DNA of 64,000 nucleotides from positions 48,983 through 112,982 of the forward strand of contig JANQMN010000132.1 of NCBI GenBank assembly GCA_028280065.1, given 5' to 3'. Below the pieces are notes generated by a model. It had not been told where the DNA came from. It made no database searches and worked only from the letters and a program-made list of their open reading frames with translations. Positions 15,869-25,090 of the stretch are shown piece after piece (within the stretch, counting starts at the first letter, position 1; each line of letters opens with the position of its first letter). The DNA is from Hahella sp. GTDB lineage: Bacteria; Pseudomonadota; Gammaproteobacteria; Pseudomonadales; Oleiphilaceae. Position numbers and translations under genes: made by a program.

Positions 15869-16636
15869 TTAGCGTCGTTGGGCATGAATAAAGAATTCGT
15901 GATTGCCGTCAGCGCCGGCGATAGCGCTTGCAAAGTAGGCTAAAGCCTTAAATCCTTCTGTTTTGTACGCCCCGCGAATAACTTGTTCCACCTTTTTAAA
16001 CAGCTTTGGATCTTTTACGATCCCGCTTTTGCCCAACTTGTCGGGACCGACTTCGAATTGCGGTTTCACCAAACACAAACAGCGACTTCCGGGCGGCAAT
16101 ATCAAAGCCAATTGCGGAACAATCAGACGCTGAGAGATAAAGCTGACATCCATTACCGCGAGATCCAGTTTGGGGATCTCTCCCAGTCTTTCTAAAAGGC
16201 TTGATTGCAGATTTTTAGCGTTGACGCCTTCCAAACATGTCACCTGTGGGTGTTTGCGTAGCTCGGGTGCCAGTTGATCATGTCCCACTTCTATTCCAAT
16301 GACGCGGGCGGCTTGCCGTTCCAGCAGAACCTGGGTGAACCCCCCGGTTGACTGGCCGATATCCAGCACTTGCCGGCCGCGAATTTCCTGCTGAGTTTGG
16401 TCGAGTGCCGATTGTAGCTTTAACGCTGCTCTCGAAACGTATTTTTGCAGCGAATTTTCGCGAATACGGAGATTGCTGATAACCGGAATTGAGGCACTGG
16501 GTTTGCGTAAAGTCGTCCAAGCGTTGCCAACTTGAAGTTCGACGAAGCCTCCCTCTATGAGTTCCTGCGCTTGGTTTCGGGATCGGCATAGGCGTCGTTG
16601 GACGAGTAACTTATCAAGGCGGCTTTTGTCAGACAT
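15869..16636 (-). CDS. tlyA: TlyA-family rRNA 2'-O-methyltransferase
   Basis: 255 aa. N-terminal S4 RNA-binding domain at residues ~1-60 (SRLDKLLVQRRLCRSRNQAQ, then LIEGGFVEL). FtsJ-like SAM methyltransferase domain follows, with KYVSRAALKLQSAL, motif I DIGQSTGGFTQVLLE, VIGIEVGHDQL, AVMDVSFISQRL and CLVKPQFEVGPD. The K-D-K-E catalytic set can be placed on KYVSR, DVSF, VKPQFE and the C-terminal HEFF region. TlyA proteins methylate cytidines of 16S and/or 23S rRNA and were earlier called hemolysin A. Motif I is DIGQS rather than the usual D-V/I-G-A/S-S. Convergent with the YbjN-like gene. Confidence 0.92.
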   Translation of the reverse strand: MSDKSRLDKLLVQRRLCRSRNQAQELIEGGFVELQVGNAWTTLRKPSASIPVISNLRIRENSLQKYVSRAALKLQSALDQTQQEIRGRQVLDIGQSTGGFTQVLLERQAARVIGIEVGHDQLAPELRKHPQVTCLEGVNAKNLQSSLLERLGEIPKLDLAVMDVSFISQRLIVPQLALILPPGSRCLCLVKPQFEVGPDKLGKSGIVKDPKLFKKVEQVIRGAYKTEGFKALAYFASAIAGADGNHEFFIHAQRR

Positions 16637-16743
16637 GGAGGTTCCGGAGCAATGGAGGAGAAAAAATATCCTCTTTCAGTGGCGGTGACAACCGCCTATT
16701 AGCGGGTACCCGCTGTCCGTTGAGGAATCCTGTAGTTTTGCTC

Positions 16744-16772
16744 TTGAGGCTGTCCCACCTCTTTGTTATGAT
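16744..16772 (+). promoter_or_regulatory. Sigma-70 promoter of 4.5S RNA
   Basis: -35 TTGAGG (16744-16749), 17-bp spacer, -10 TATGAT (16767-16772). Predicted start is near 16779, about 38 nt before the mature 4.5S RNA, consistent with a precursor trimmed at the 5' end. Spacing and position are what a strong stable-RNA promoter should show. Confidence 0.7.
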
Positions 16773-16816
16773 GCGCGCCTCGCTGAAAACGCGAAGAGCT
16801 GCCAGTCAGCTAATAT

Positions 16817-16928
16817 GGTGGGTCCTGCCGGTCCCTCCGCGACAATAAACCGTGAACCTGGTCAGGCCCGGAAGGGAGCAGCCACAACGGTGGACTTGGG
16901 CGCCGGAGTGTGGCTGGTAGGATTCATC
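16817..16928 (+). ncRNA. ffs: Signal recognition particle 4.5S RNA
   Basis: The conserved domain IV core is present: GTCAGGCCCGGAAGGGAGCA, with the GGAA-type tetraloop and the asymmetric internal loop that binds Ffh. The flanks pair as a long hairpin; TGGGTCCTGCCGG near the 5' end pairs along its full length with CTGGTAGGATTCA at the 3' end (13 pairs counting G-U). Length is ~112 nt, as in E. coli 4.5S RNA. It works with Ffh to target ribosomes making membrane proteins. ORF 16815-17054 of the track is a shadow of this RNA. The location just upstream of dnaX is common in gammaproteobacteria. Confidence 0.95.
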
Positions 16929-17078
16929 TCCAACTATCGCCCGGTTGCACCTGCCTCGATGAGTTTTCATCATAACCAAAGTTGTTCAACTTACTCAATT
17001 TCTATCAGGTGGACGGGTTATAGATCCCATGCTAATGTAGCCAGCTTACTCTAACCCAGCACTTCATCCCGGATTGGC

Positions 17079-19253
17079 ATGTCGTATCAAGTTCTCGCCC
17101 GAAAATGGCGGCCGCAGAATTTTCAGGAAATGGTCGGACAGGAGCATGTGCTCAAGGCGCTATCCAATGCTCTCGATCAGGATCGCTTGCACCATGCCTA
17201 TTTATTTACCGGGACCCGTGGAGTAGGCAAGACGACAGTTGCAAGAATTTTTGCGAAAAGTCTCAATTGCGAAACCGGGGTCACCAGTCAGCCCTGTGGG
17301 CAATGTGTCGTTTGTACCGAAATCGCCGAAGGAAGATTTGTCGACCTGATTGAAATCGACGCCGCCTCACGTACCAAAGTCGAGGACATGCGCGAACTGC
17401 TGGATAATGTGCAGTACGCGCCTACCCGTAGCCGCTTCAAGATATACCTGATCGACGAAGTCCATATGCTATCCAATTCCAGCTTCAATGCCTTATTGAA
17501 AACACTGGAAGAACCGCCGCCGCATATTAAGTTCTTGTTGGCAACGACTGATCCGCAGAAACTGCCGGTAACCATCTTGTCCCGCTGTTTGCAATTCAAT
17601 CTAAAGAACCTCTCGCCGGAGCGCATCGTCCGCCACCTGCAAAAAGTTTTGAAGGCCGAACAGGTGGAGGCCGAAGAAGCGGCATTATGGGAACTGGCGA
17701 AGTCCGCAGAAGGCAGTATGCGGGATGCGTTGAGCCTGACAGACCAGGCTATTGCCTACGGTAACGGTGTTCTGAAGAATACCGATGTATTGGAAATGCT
17801 GGGAACAATTGAAAAGCATGTCGTGCTGGATCTGGTCCAATTGATCGCCCAAGGCGATGGCGCCGAGGTTCTGGCAAAGGTAGAACATATTGCCGAGTTC
17901 AGCCCGGATTACGCCTATATTTTGCAGGCAATGGCCGAACTATTGCACAGGGTGGCGATTGAACAGTGTGTTCCCGGAGGAATCGACAACAGTTTTGGCG
18001 ATCAACGGCAAGTACAGGAGTTGGCACAGGCCATGACGCCTGAGGATTCGCAGCTCTTTTATCAAATCGCCCTGGTAAATCGTAAGGACCTGGTACTGAC
18101 GCCGGACCCTCGAGTGGGGTTTGAAATGGCATTGCTGCGAATGTTAACGTTTAAACCCAATATTCAATCTGGCCAAGAAGTTAACCGGAGTGCTGCCTCT
18201 TCCGGGCAGAAGCAACAAACCGCTACCGCTCCCGAAGATATTGATCAAGACGGAGAGCCGGAGAGGCAAAGCGTAACCATTAATCCCGTCAAGTCGCCGG
18301 TGACTGCAACTAGCGCCGATTCAAGTTCATCACGGCGATCTCAAGTTGAAAGCTCCCAGCCCGACGTAAAACCCGGTGCGTCTGTAAGACATCCAAAGGA
18401 TTCGGAAACTGTAGTTGAGCAAAGCAATACTCCCGATGCAGCGAAAGCGCTTCCATCGGCTAAGGCACCGTCTGATTCCGAGATAGGGGGCAAATCGGAC
18501 CAACCGGCAGATAGCGTTCAGCAAAATACCGACTCCGCAATTACTGAAGTTATATCCGGCAGCGGCGAAATTGGTTCCACTGGAGACACAAACACCAGTC
18601 TACCTGACTCGGGTGAAACTGATGCCGACGCTTTTGTAGAAGTCAAAAAATCTCCGGAATTTTCATTGGTAAACCAGAATAATCCCGATGCCGTACCCTT
18701 GGAGGAATATGCCGCCTGGGTGGGCGAAGCCGAAGAGGTGGATATTGGGGAAGATCCCATATTGCCGATATCTGAAGCGGCAATGGCAGCCGTGGCCGAA
18801 ACATCTTCAGACGCCACAGACCAAAATGAATTTTTCGGCGCCGCTAACAGTAGTGAACCACTGTTAACTGGCAAAACCTGGAGTGAAGTACTGCCGCAAC
18901 TGCAATTGACGGGGATGACGTTAAGCCTGGCGCAGCGTTGCGTACTCGAAGAGGCGTTGGGACAACGGCTGGAATTTGTTATCGATGCCGATCATGTCGA
19001 TTTCTTTACCGCCATGCAACGCAACAGACTGGCGGCGGCGTTGTCGGAATTTCTCGGCAAAAACGTTACACTTGACGTTCGTGTAGGTGCTTCTAAATGG
19101 CTATCACCATTGCAGCGGGCGGAAAACCGCCGGGCGGCATTGCAGGCTGAAGCCGAGGATGAAATTAAGAATGACCCCAATATTCTTCGTATGATGGAAG
19201 CTTTTGACGCCACCTTGGTGGCAGAGTCTATAGAACCGGTATTGAAGGATTAG
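17079..19253 (+). CDS. dnaX: DNA polymerase III subunits gamma/tau
   Basis: 724 aa. AAA+ clamp-loader core at residues 1-~370: Walker A GTRGVGKT (45-52), zinc cysteines C64, C73, C76 and C79 as in E. coli, Walker B LIDEVHML, and sensor 1 [18 protein letters not shown] long low-complexity linker (~375-600) rich in Ser, Asp and Glu leads to a C-terminal tau domain ([20 protein letters not shown], then [12 protein letters not shown]) that binds the polymerase alpha subunit. Domain positions are normal for the family. I saw no A-AAA-AAG slippery heptamer in frame near the end of the core, so a gamma form made by frameshift is not supported. First gene of dnaX-ybaB-recR-rnd. Confidence 0.97.
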   Translation: MSYQVLARKWRPQNFQEMVGQEHVLKALSNALDQDRLHHAYLFTGTRGVGKTTVARIFAKSLNCETGVTSQPCGQCVVCTEIAEGRFVDLIEIDAASRTKVEDMRELLDNVQYAPTRSRFKIYLIDEVHMLSNSSFNALLKTLEEPPPHIKFLLATTDPQKLPVTILSRCLQFNLKNLSPERIVRHLQKVLKAEQVEAEEAALWELAKSAEGSMRDALSLTDQAIAYGNGVLKNTDVLEMLGTIEKHVVLDLVQLIAQGDGAEVLAKVEHIAEFSPDYAYILQAMAELLHRVAIEQCVPGGIDNSFGDQRQVQELAQAMTPEDSQLFYQIALVNRKDLVLTPDPRVGFEMALLRMLTFKPNIQSGQEVNRSAASSGQKQQTATAPEDIDQDGEPERQSVTINPVKSPVTATSADSSSSRRSQVESSQPDVKPGASVRHPKDSETVVEQSNTPDAAKALPSAKAPSDSEIGGKSDQPADSVQQNTDSAITEVISGSGEIGSTGDTNTSLPDSGETDADAFVEVKKSPEFSLVNQNNPDAVPLEEYAAWVGEAEEVDIGEDPILPISEAAMAAVAETSSDATDQNEFFGAANSSEPLLTGKTWSEVLPQLQLTGMTLSLAQRCVLEEALGQRLEFVIDADHVDFFTAMQRNRLAAALSEFLGKNVTLDVRVGASKWLSPLQRAENRRAALQAEAEDEIKNDPNILRMMEAFDATLVAESIEPVLKD

Positions 19254-19272
19254 GCGAACCAACGAGGTAGTT

Positions 19273-19599
19273 ATGATAAACGGTGACATGGGCAAGCTGA
19301 TGCAGCAAGCCCAGAAAATTCAGGAGCAGATGCAAAAAGCCCAGGAGGAACTTGCCAATGCGCAACAGCAGGGCGAAGCCGGCGGTGGCTTGGTAAAGGT
19401 GGTGATGACCGGACGCCACGATGTCAAAAAGGTTGAGTTGGATCCATCTTTGCTTCAAGAGGATAAAGAATTTCTTGAGGATTTGATTGCTGCGGCGGTA
19501 AACGATGCCGTGCGCAAGATAGAGAGTTATAACAAGGAGAAAATGGCTGGTCTGACCGCCGGTCTTGGCATTCCTCCCAACTTCAAAATGCCTTTCTAA
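19273..19599 (+). CDS. ybaB: YbaB/EbfC nucleoid-associated protein
   Basis: 108 aa, the standard length. It has an N-terminal Gln-rich helix ([20 protein letters not shown]), a beta core ([20 protein letters not shown]) and the closing helix [20 protein letters not shown], with the Gly-rich tail [14 protein letters not shown]. YbaB/EbfC dimers bind DNA as a tweezer-like nucleoid protein. A GAGG site precedes the ATG. The gene lies between dnaX and recR, the conserved order in many bacteria, and is surely co-transcribed with them. Confidence 0.96.
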   Translation: MINGDMGKLMQQAQKIQEQMQKAQEELANAQQQGEAGGGLVKVVMTGRHDVKKVELDPSLLQEDKEFLEDLIAAAVNDAVRKIESYNKEKMAGLTAGLGIPPNFKMPF

Positions 19600-19603
19600 C
19601 ACA

Positions 19604-20224
19604 ATGCCTGCCCGCCTTACCCCAGCCCTGGATCAGTTGGTGAAATGTTTGACATATTTGCCGGGAGTCGGTCCGAAGTCCGCCACACGCATGGCTCTGC
19701 ATCTGCTCGAAAGAGAGCAAAACAAGGGCGCGGAGCTTGCGATCGCCCTCAGTGAGGCGTTGACCAAAGTCGGCAGATGCCAGCGCTGTAACAATTTCAG
19801 CGAATCGGATTTGTGTTCTATTTGCAAAGATACGCGGCGGGAAGAAGGTTTGCTCTGTGTGGTCGAGGCGACGACGGATGTTATTGCGATCGAGCAAACG
19901 GCGGCCTTTCGAGGCCGCTATTTTGTTCTCAAGGGACATCTTTCGCCGCTGGACGGCATCGGTCCGAAAGAAATCGGCATCGACTTGCTTAAGGAAATTA
20001 TGGAAAAACAGACAGTAAAAGAATTGATTCTCGCCACCAGTGCAACTGTGGAAGGAGAGGCCACCGCACATTTTATCGGTGAGCTGGCGCAGTCAAGAAA
20101 CATCAAGGTTTCGCGGCTGGCCCAGGGTATCCCGATGGGAGGCGAATTGGGTTTGTTGGATTCGGGAACCTTAAGCCACGCCCTGGAAGATCGGAAATTC
20201 CTATTTGCTGATAGCGGTAACTAA
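19604..20224 (+). CDS. recR: Recombination protein RecR
   Basis: 206 aa from the ATG at 19604, which begins just after the ybaB stop. The track's 19565 start only adds ybaB-overlapping residues. Motifs: helix-hairpin-helix LTYLPGVGPKSATRMALHLL, a C4 zinc finger (CQRCNNFSESDLCSICKD), and a Toprim domain starting CVVEATTDVIAIEQT, with FVLKGHLSPLDGIGP and RLAQGIPMGGELGLLDSGTL. RecR acts with RecO (and RecF) to load RecA at gaps. The stop overlaps the rnd start (TAATG). Confidence 0.97.
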   Translation: MPARLTPALDQLVKCLTYLPGVGPKSATRMALHLLEREQNKGAELAIALSEALTKVGRCQRCNNFSESDLCSICKDTRREEGLLCVVEATTDVIAIEQTAAFRGRYFVLKGHLSPLDGIGPKEIGIDLLKEIMEKQTVKELILATSATVEGEATAHFIGELAQSRNIKVSRLAQGIPMGGELGLLDSGTLSHALEDRKFLFADSGN

Positions 20225-21444
20225 TGGCAGATCATACTCCACCTTCTAAATCAGACGAACTGATAAGGCTCGACTACCCGCATCAGTGGATTGCAAACCA
20301 GGAACAGCTGGAACAGGTGCTTGGCGCCATCCAAGGACCTGCGATAGCGGTCGACACCGAGTTTATGCGGACCAATACCTATTACCCCATCGCAGGGGTT
20401 ATTCAGCTGTTTGACGGACAGCGGCTGGTGTTGATTGATCCTCTCGAAATTTCGGATTGGCAGCCTCTTTCCCGCCTCTTCGCCTATCCAAGCATGATCA
20501 AGGTCTTGCATGCCTGCAGTGAAGATCTGGAGTTGTTTCAAAGTCTTGGCATTGCCTTGCCAACGCCTATGTTTGACACGCAGGTTGCGACCGCGCTGCT
20601 TGGAGGCGGGCTAAATGAAGGATTGCAAAAACTTGCCGCCCGTCTGTTGGACTTGCACTTGCCAAAACATGAAACCCGGTCCGATTGGTTGCAGCGCCCG
20701 CTGACGGAAAAGCAGATTCAATATGCTAAAGAAGATGTCATTATACTTTTGTCCCTATGGCAAAAATTGCAGATACAACTGCAGCAACAGAATAAACTGG
20801 AGGAGCTGTTCGCTGAAGGTGAGTTGACCATTCAGGAAGCGGCAGCACCTGCGCCTCCGGAGAAGATGTATCTGAAGCTGCGGGGTGGTTGGAAGCTGCA
20901 AACCGAAGCTCAGCAGCTGTTAGCCGCAGTGGCATGCTGGCGGGAACGAACGGCACGAACCAAGAACATCCCCCGGCGTTTTATTTGTAAGGATGACGAC
21001 TTGATTCAGCTGGCACTGCATCAGCCGAAAAATATGGCTGAGCTGACTAAATTGACGGCGATCCAAGGGGTTTCATTGCGGCAGTTCGGCAAGCCGTTGT
21101 TGGATATCATTCGCCAGTGGCCCGATCAGAAGAAAGACTTGAGCGATTTTGTCCGTATTCAGCCGCCGCTTCCGAAAAATATCAAGCCGCTTTATCAGGT
21201 GGTCAAGTCGAAGGCTCACGATATAGCCGAAGCCGCGCTGATCCAGCCGACCCTGCTGGCCAGCCGCTCGATGCTTGAAGAGTTGGTCTATTGGTATCTT
21301 CAGGATCAGCCGGAAAAACAACCCCAATTATTGCATGGATGGCGCGCAAAGCGAGTTGGGGAGGAACTGCTGAAAAAGCTAGATGAGGAATATGTGGATG
21401 AAGAACCGCTTAGTGAGCATCCTGAAAAGCCCCAAGAAGGATGA
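20224..21444 (+). CDS. rnd: Ribonuclease D
   Basis: 406 aa. DEDD 3'-5' exonuclease domain: IAVDTEFMRTNTYYPIAGVI (motif I DTE), HACSEDLELFQSLGI (motif II) and IQYAKEDVIILLSLWQKL (motif III Y-x3-D). Two HRDC domains follow (~residues 225-300 and 310-390). RNase D trims the 3' ends of tRNA and other stable RNAs. The ATG overlaps the recR stop by one base. The length is slightly above E. coli Rnd (375 aa). Confidence 0.94.
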   Translation: MADHTPPSKSDELIRLDYPHQWIANQEQLEQVLGAIQGPAIAVDTEFMRTNTYYPIAGVIQLFDGQRLVLIDPLEISDWQPLSRLFAYPSMIKVLHACSEDLELFQSLGIALPTPMFDTQVATALLGGGLNEGLQKLAARLLDLHLPKHETRSDWLQRPLTEKQIQYAKEDVIILLSLWQKLQIQLQQQNKLEELFAEGELTIQEAAAPAPPEKMYLKLRGGWKLQTEAQQLLAAVACWRERTARTKNIPRRFICKDDDLIQLALHQPKNMAELTKLTAIQGVSLRQFGKPLLDIIRQWPDQKKDLSDFVRIQPPLPKNIKPLYQVVKSKAHDIAEAALIQPTLLASRSMLEELVYWYLQDQPEKQPQLLHGWRAKRVGEELLKKLDEEYVDEEPLSEHPEKPQEG

Positions 21445-21709
21445 AATGTATCTATATGTCGACAAAAAGCAAGGCATGGAGATGGTTCCTGCAAGCCTCT
21501 TGGAAGTCTTTGGAAAGCCTGCACCGGTATTCGATTTGCTCCTGTCTGAAGCCAAAAAGCTCGCCAGAGCCGATGCTGTTGAAGTATTAAAAGCTATCGA
21601 AGAAAAAGGATTCTATCTGCAAATGCCACCAGCCCCTGAGCCGGAAGTATTAGAAGTCATCAAGGCCCGGGAAATGTCGCCGGCGGTTGGACGTGCAATC
21701 GAGGAGTGA
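21398..21709 (+). CDS. ycgL: YcgL domain protein
   Basis: The track starts at 21383, inside rnd. The ATG at 21398 has GAGG at 21385-21388 and gives MKNRLVSILKSPKKDEMYLY, which lines up with the start of Pseudomonas and E. coli YcgL (103 aa). LLLSEAKKLARADAVEVLKA and GFYLQMPPAPE are the other family marks. Function of YcgL is unknown; the domain is largely restricted to gammaproteobacteria. The first ~47 bases overlap the end of rnd. Confidence 0.9.
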   Translation: MKNRLVSILKSPKKDEMYLYVDKKQGMEMVPASLLEVFGKPAPVFDLLLSEAKKLARADAVEVLKAIEEKGFYLQMPPAPEPEVLEVIKAREMSPAVGRAIEE

Positions 21710-22158
21710 CGATCATTTCCGTTAATTGGTGGGAACAGCCTCTACAATCCTTAAACCGCGATCAGTGGGAAGCGCTTTGTGACGGTTGCGGGAAATGTTG
21801 CCTGCACAAGCTGCAGGATGAAGCGACAGAAAAAATTTACTTTACTGCCGTGGCTTGCCAGTTTTTAGATCAACAGGCGATTCGATGCAATTGCTATCGG
21901 GAAAGAGCCGAGCGTAATCCCGATTGCCTGGTGATCGACCCTGCCAATATTTCGGAACTGGCCCCCTGGTTACCTTTGACATGTGCCTATCGTTTGCGCT
22001 TTTTTGACCAGGCATTACCCGTCTGGCACCCGCTTCTGACCGGCCGAAAAGATAGCGTTGAAGAAGCCGGTCAATCCGTGCGCCATCGTTGTATCAGCGA
22101 AAACGCAGTGCAGGGGGACACAGATTGGGAAGAGCTTGTATTGGTTGACATGGTGTAA
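21706..22158 (+). CDS. ycgN: YcgN family cysteine-cluster protein
   Basis: 150 aa. CDGCGKCCLHKLQDE near the N-terminus is the YkgJ/YcgN Cys cluster; further Cys occur in RCNCYRERAERNPDCLVI and the C-terminal HRCISENA. These proteins probably bind zinc or an iron-sulfur centre; no activity is proven. The GTG start overlaps the ycgL stop (GTGA), so the two are translationally coupled. The ycgL-ycgN order is as in E. coli. Confidence 0.92.
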   Translation: MTIISVNWWEQPLQSLNRDQWEALCDGCGKCCLHKLQDEATEKIYFTAVACQFLDQQAIRCNCYRERAERNPDCLVIDPANISELAPWLPLTCAYRLRFFDQALPVWHPLLTGRKDSVEEAGQSVRHRCISENAVQGDTDWEELVLVDMV

Positions 22159-22249
22159 GGCATTGCATCACAAACTTTCGTCAAAAACGGATTCATCCGT
22201 CTGATGTAAAGACCGATTTGGACAAACTGGAAACAAGGATACAGCAAAC

Positions 22250-22636
22250 ATGTTGACTGATACCGAACTCCAACTCGCTTGGGTGATTTATTATGCCTCG
22301 GCACTGATTATGCTGCTGGCCTTGCGTCCTGTATTTGGTTGGTTTCGCCCGAAAGCGCTTGGCTACTTCTTATTCAGTATCCTTATCGTTCTGTTGTTGA
22401 CACCGGCGATAGCTTCCCCGGAGCAAAATCTATGGGCACCGGCACATATTGTCATGCTGTATAGTTTGTTAAATGACGAAATTCTTATTGCCACCCAAGC
22501 GGGGCTGTTTATGATCGGCGGCTGGTGTGTAGTTGGTTTATTGGCGGCTTTGCTACACATCATCAACAAGATGCGGCATTCCCATTCTCCCGGCCGGCAG
22601 CCGCAGAAAAAGCAGGGAAAAGCTTCAGCAGTCTAG
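22250..22636 (+). CDS. Small multi-pass membrane protein of unknown function
   Basis: 128 aa with three hydrophobic segments: ~9-27 (LAWVIYYASALIMLLALRP), ~38-56 (LGYFLFSILIVLLLTPAIA) and ~83-106 (AGLFMIGGWCVVGLLAALLH). A basic tail rich in His, Gln and Lys follows and probably faces the cytoplasm. Not recognised; no catalytic motif is visible. The ATG has AAGGA ~11 nt upstream. It may belong to the rnd-ycgL-ycgN unit, though a ~90-bp gap separates it from ycgN. Confidence 0.7.
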   Translation: MLTDTELQLAWVIYYASALIMLLALRPVFGWFRPKALGYFLFSILIVLLLTPAIASPEQNLWAPAHIVMLYSLLNDEILIATQAGLFMIGGWCVVGLLAALLHIINKMRHSHSPGRQPQKKQGKASAV

Positions 22637-22700
22637 AAGCTGCAATTCCAATGTTCTCGTTTAATGCTTATAAATCAAAAGCTTTTTAAGCAAAATTTAA

Positions 22701-22718
22701 GCATTTTGTTCAAAATGC
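22701..22718. repeat. Short inverted repeat between the membrane protein and VWA genes
   Basis: GCATTTT-GTTC-AAAATGC: perfect 7-bp arms with a 4-nt loop in an AT-rich gap. No T tract follows on the plus strand, so it is not a classical terminator. It could be an operator or a weak hairpin for the 22636 gene end. Confidence 0.4.
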
Positions 22719-22819
22719 CATTGTAGGCACTGAAAAACCTGCTATAAATAAACACATGCACTAGTCGCAATTTTACCTTCACTAGCTATCTTATCGATGT
22801 GCGCACAGCGAGATTAATC

Positions 22820-25033
22820 ATGTCAGAAAGGAATCTCCGTTCTTGGTGCCAGGGACTTAAGCCCTTGTTAGCCGTATGCCTTGTGAGCATGATTGGCCTT
22901 AGCGGTTTTACGGTCGGGCAAATAAATCTTCCGCCGCCTTCCGATGTGCGCGTCATTATCGATATCTCCGGGAGCATGAAAAAAAATGATCCCAAGAACC
23001 TGCGCAGGCCGGCATTAAACCTGGTAACCGAACTCCTTCCGGAAGGGGATAGCGCCGGTGTCTGGACTTTTGGTCAATACGTCAATGAACTGGTTCGGCA
23101 TCAACCGGTAGATGAGGGATGGCGTAAGTTAGCCAGGGACAAAGCAAAAGAAATTAATTCGGTCGCACTTTATACCAATATCGGCGCCGCCTTGGAAAAA
23201 GCCTCGGAAGATCTGCAAACCGGCCAGGACTATAGCAATACCCACTTCATTCTACTCACCGATGGCGTCGTCGATATTTCTCAAAATCCCGGAGACAACG
23301 TTACCGAACGGGAGCGGATTCAAACTGAAGTCGTTAAACGATTCAAGGCTTTAGGTGCAAAAATTCATACGATTGCGCTGTCAAAAAATGCCGACCTTAG
23401 CTTGATGAAACGACTGTCGTTGCAAACCGGCGGGATTAACGCTCTCGCCGAGACATCGGAAGAGTTGAGCCGGGTTTTTTTAGAGGCTTTCGAACGCGCT
23501 TCACCGGCGGAAGAAGTGCCGATTGAAGGGAACAAGTTCGACGTTGATTCCAGTGTCGAAGAGTTTACCGCCTTGATTTTCCGCGCCGAGGAGAACACGG
23601 AAACCGTTATTGTTGAGCCCACGGGGACCAAGTTTTCCGCTACCGAACATCCTGATTACGTTAAATGGTTTTCCCAAACCGGATACGACTTGATTACTGT
23701 CAAGCAACCCCTGGAAGGTGAATGGCAGTTGGAGGCGGAGCTGGCCCCAGGCAGCAAAGTGACGGTGGTCAGTAACTTGCGCCTGGTCGTGGAGCCGTTG
23801 CCGAGCAACTTTTTTGCCGGTGATCAACTTGAAATACGTGCCGGTTTTTTTGAGGACGGGCAGCAGGTTCTGAATCCCAGTTTCTTGGACTTGGTTGTCG
23901 TCGATGTCACGATTAAAACCGAAGACAACAAATCGGGAACCAAGACGATTTCCAAACCGGGCGAGCCCCCCGCGGATGGCGTATTCAAAGAAAAGATCAC
24001 CCGCTTGAAGAAAGTTGGCCGCTATCAGGTGATTGTACAGGCGGATGGCAGGACCTTTAAGCGCCAGGCGCGGCAGCTTATTAACCTAAATGCCCCGATG
24101 GCGGCGGAACTTGAAGCGACGGGAACCGGCGACGAAACCCGTTATCGAATCGTGGTTAGTGCGCTGAGCCCCAATATCAATATTGAAAATACCGGTGTCG
24201 TTTCCAAGATACGGGCTCCGGACGGCGGCAACCTGATAAAGGCAATTCCATTTAATGACGAAACCGGGCGGTGGGAGCTGGATGTAGAGCCTTCCCGCGG
24301 CGACGGCATTTATGAGGTTACCGTGAGAGTCGATGGTGTTACCCAGACGGATAATAAGTTCCGCTTCGAACCGGATATAATCATTGCAGAGTTCCCAAGG
24401 CAGGAGGCGTCTCCTAATGAATTTAAGTCACTGATTGATGAAGACCAGGCTGCCGGCATGAATGATATTCTGGCCCAGGAACCGGAACGTCTCGCCGCCC
24501 CCGAGCCGGTCCAGGACCCGCAACCGCAGCCGACCCCCGATGAAACGGCAACTACAGAAGAGCAAGAGGAAACCCCGCCAGAAGAAGAGGGGATTGACCC
24601 CATCCTGTTGGTGGCGGCAATTGGCGGCGGTACATTGCTGCTGATTATGTCCGGTTTAGGATTTTGGCTGTTTAAGCGGAAGCGCAGTGAAGACGATTTG
24701 ATCAAGAAGCGCACTGCGAAAAAAGAGAAGCCTGCTGAAAAACCACTGCAGGAAGAAAGAGAAGAGCCTGATTTAGAAGACGAAATCGAACAGCTTGAAC
24801 AACCTGAGCCCGTTCCGGAACCGGAAGTAGAAGACGACACGGATGACATGGAATTCTCATTGGAGGAACCCGAACCTTCCGATGACTTGGATATTCCCGA
24901 ACCGGAGCCCGAGCCGGAACCCGAGCCCGATCCGGAGCCGGAAGATGATGACGATGACGACGATGAGTTTAACCTCGAAGACTTCGACATCTCCGACACC
25001 GATGATTTACCTTCCCCGGATGATAAAAAGTAG
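22820..25033 (+). CDS. Membrane-anchored VWA-domain protein with acidic cytoplasmic tail
   Basis: 737 aa from the ATG at 22820; the track's 22799 start is a GTG seven codons upstream. Signal segment ~15-35 (LLAVCLVSMIGLSGFTV), then a VWA domain whose metal site is seen in VIIDISGSMKKND (DxSxS), a mid Thr (VALYTNIGAAL) and LLTDGVVDIS. A long extracytoplasmic beta region (~240-540) follows. A single transmembrane helix (ILLVAAIGGGTLLLIMSGLG) leads to a very acidic tail with EPEPEPEP and DDDDDDD runs. The VWA part faces the periplasm and the tail the cytoplasm. Related gammaproteobacterial proteins are uncharacterised; ligand unknown. Confidence 0.83.
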   Translation: MSERNLRSWCQGLKPLLAVCLVSMIGLSGFTVGQINLPPPSDVRVIIDISGSMKKNDPKNLRRPALNLVTELLPEGDSAGVWTFGQYVNELVRHQPVDEGWRKLARDKAKEINSVALYTNIGAALEKASEDLQTGQDYSNTHFILLTDGVVDISQNPGDNVTERERIQTEVVKRFKALGAKIHTIALSKNADLSLMKRLSLQTGGINALAETSEELSRVFLEAFERASPAEEVPIEGNKFDVDSSVEEFTALIFRAEENTETVIVEPTGTKFSATEHPDYVKWFSQTGYDLITVKQPLEGEWQLEAELAPGSKVTVVSNLRLVVEPLPSNFFAGDQLEIRAGFFEDGQQVLNPSFLDLVVVDVTIKTEDNKSGTKTISKPGEPPADGVFKEKITRLKKVGRYQVIVQADGRTFKRQARQLINLNAPMAAELEATGTGDETRYRIVVSALSPNINIENTGVVSKIRAPDGGNLIKAIPFNDETGRWELDVEPSRGDGIYEVTVRVDGVTQTDNKFRFEPDIIIAEFPRQEASPNEFKSLIDEDQAAGMNDILAQEPERLAAPEPVQDPQPQPTPDETATTEEQEETPPEEEGIDPILLVAAIGGGTLLLIMSGLGFWLFKRKRSEDDLIKKRTAKKEKPAEKPLQEEREEPDLEDEIEQLEQPEPVPEPEVEDDTDDMEFSLEEPEPSDDLDIPEPEPEPEPEPDPEPEDDDDDDDEFNLEDFDISDTDDLPSPDDKK

Positions 25034-25090
25034 CAGCGCCTTATAATACATAAATCGCCCGTCAGATTATTATACCAATGTGGGGATTCT

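Noticed and set aside
16815-17054. 79-aa ORF on the plus strand
   Set aside because: It is the 4.5S RNA gene read as protein.
17079-19253. Programmed frameshift giving a gamma form of DnaX
   Set aside because: No A-AAA-AAG heptamer in the correct frame was found near the end of the core domain; the CAAAAAA run near 18650 is in the wrong phase.
19583-20071. 162-aa ORF opposite recR
   Set aside because: Shadow of recR; no ribosome site and no family match.
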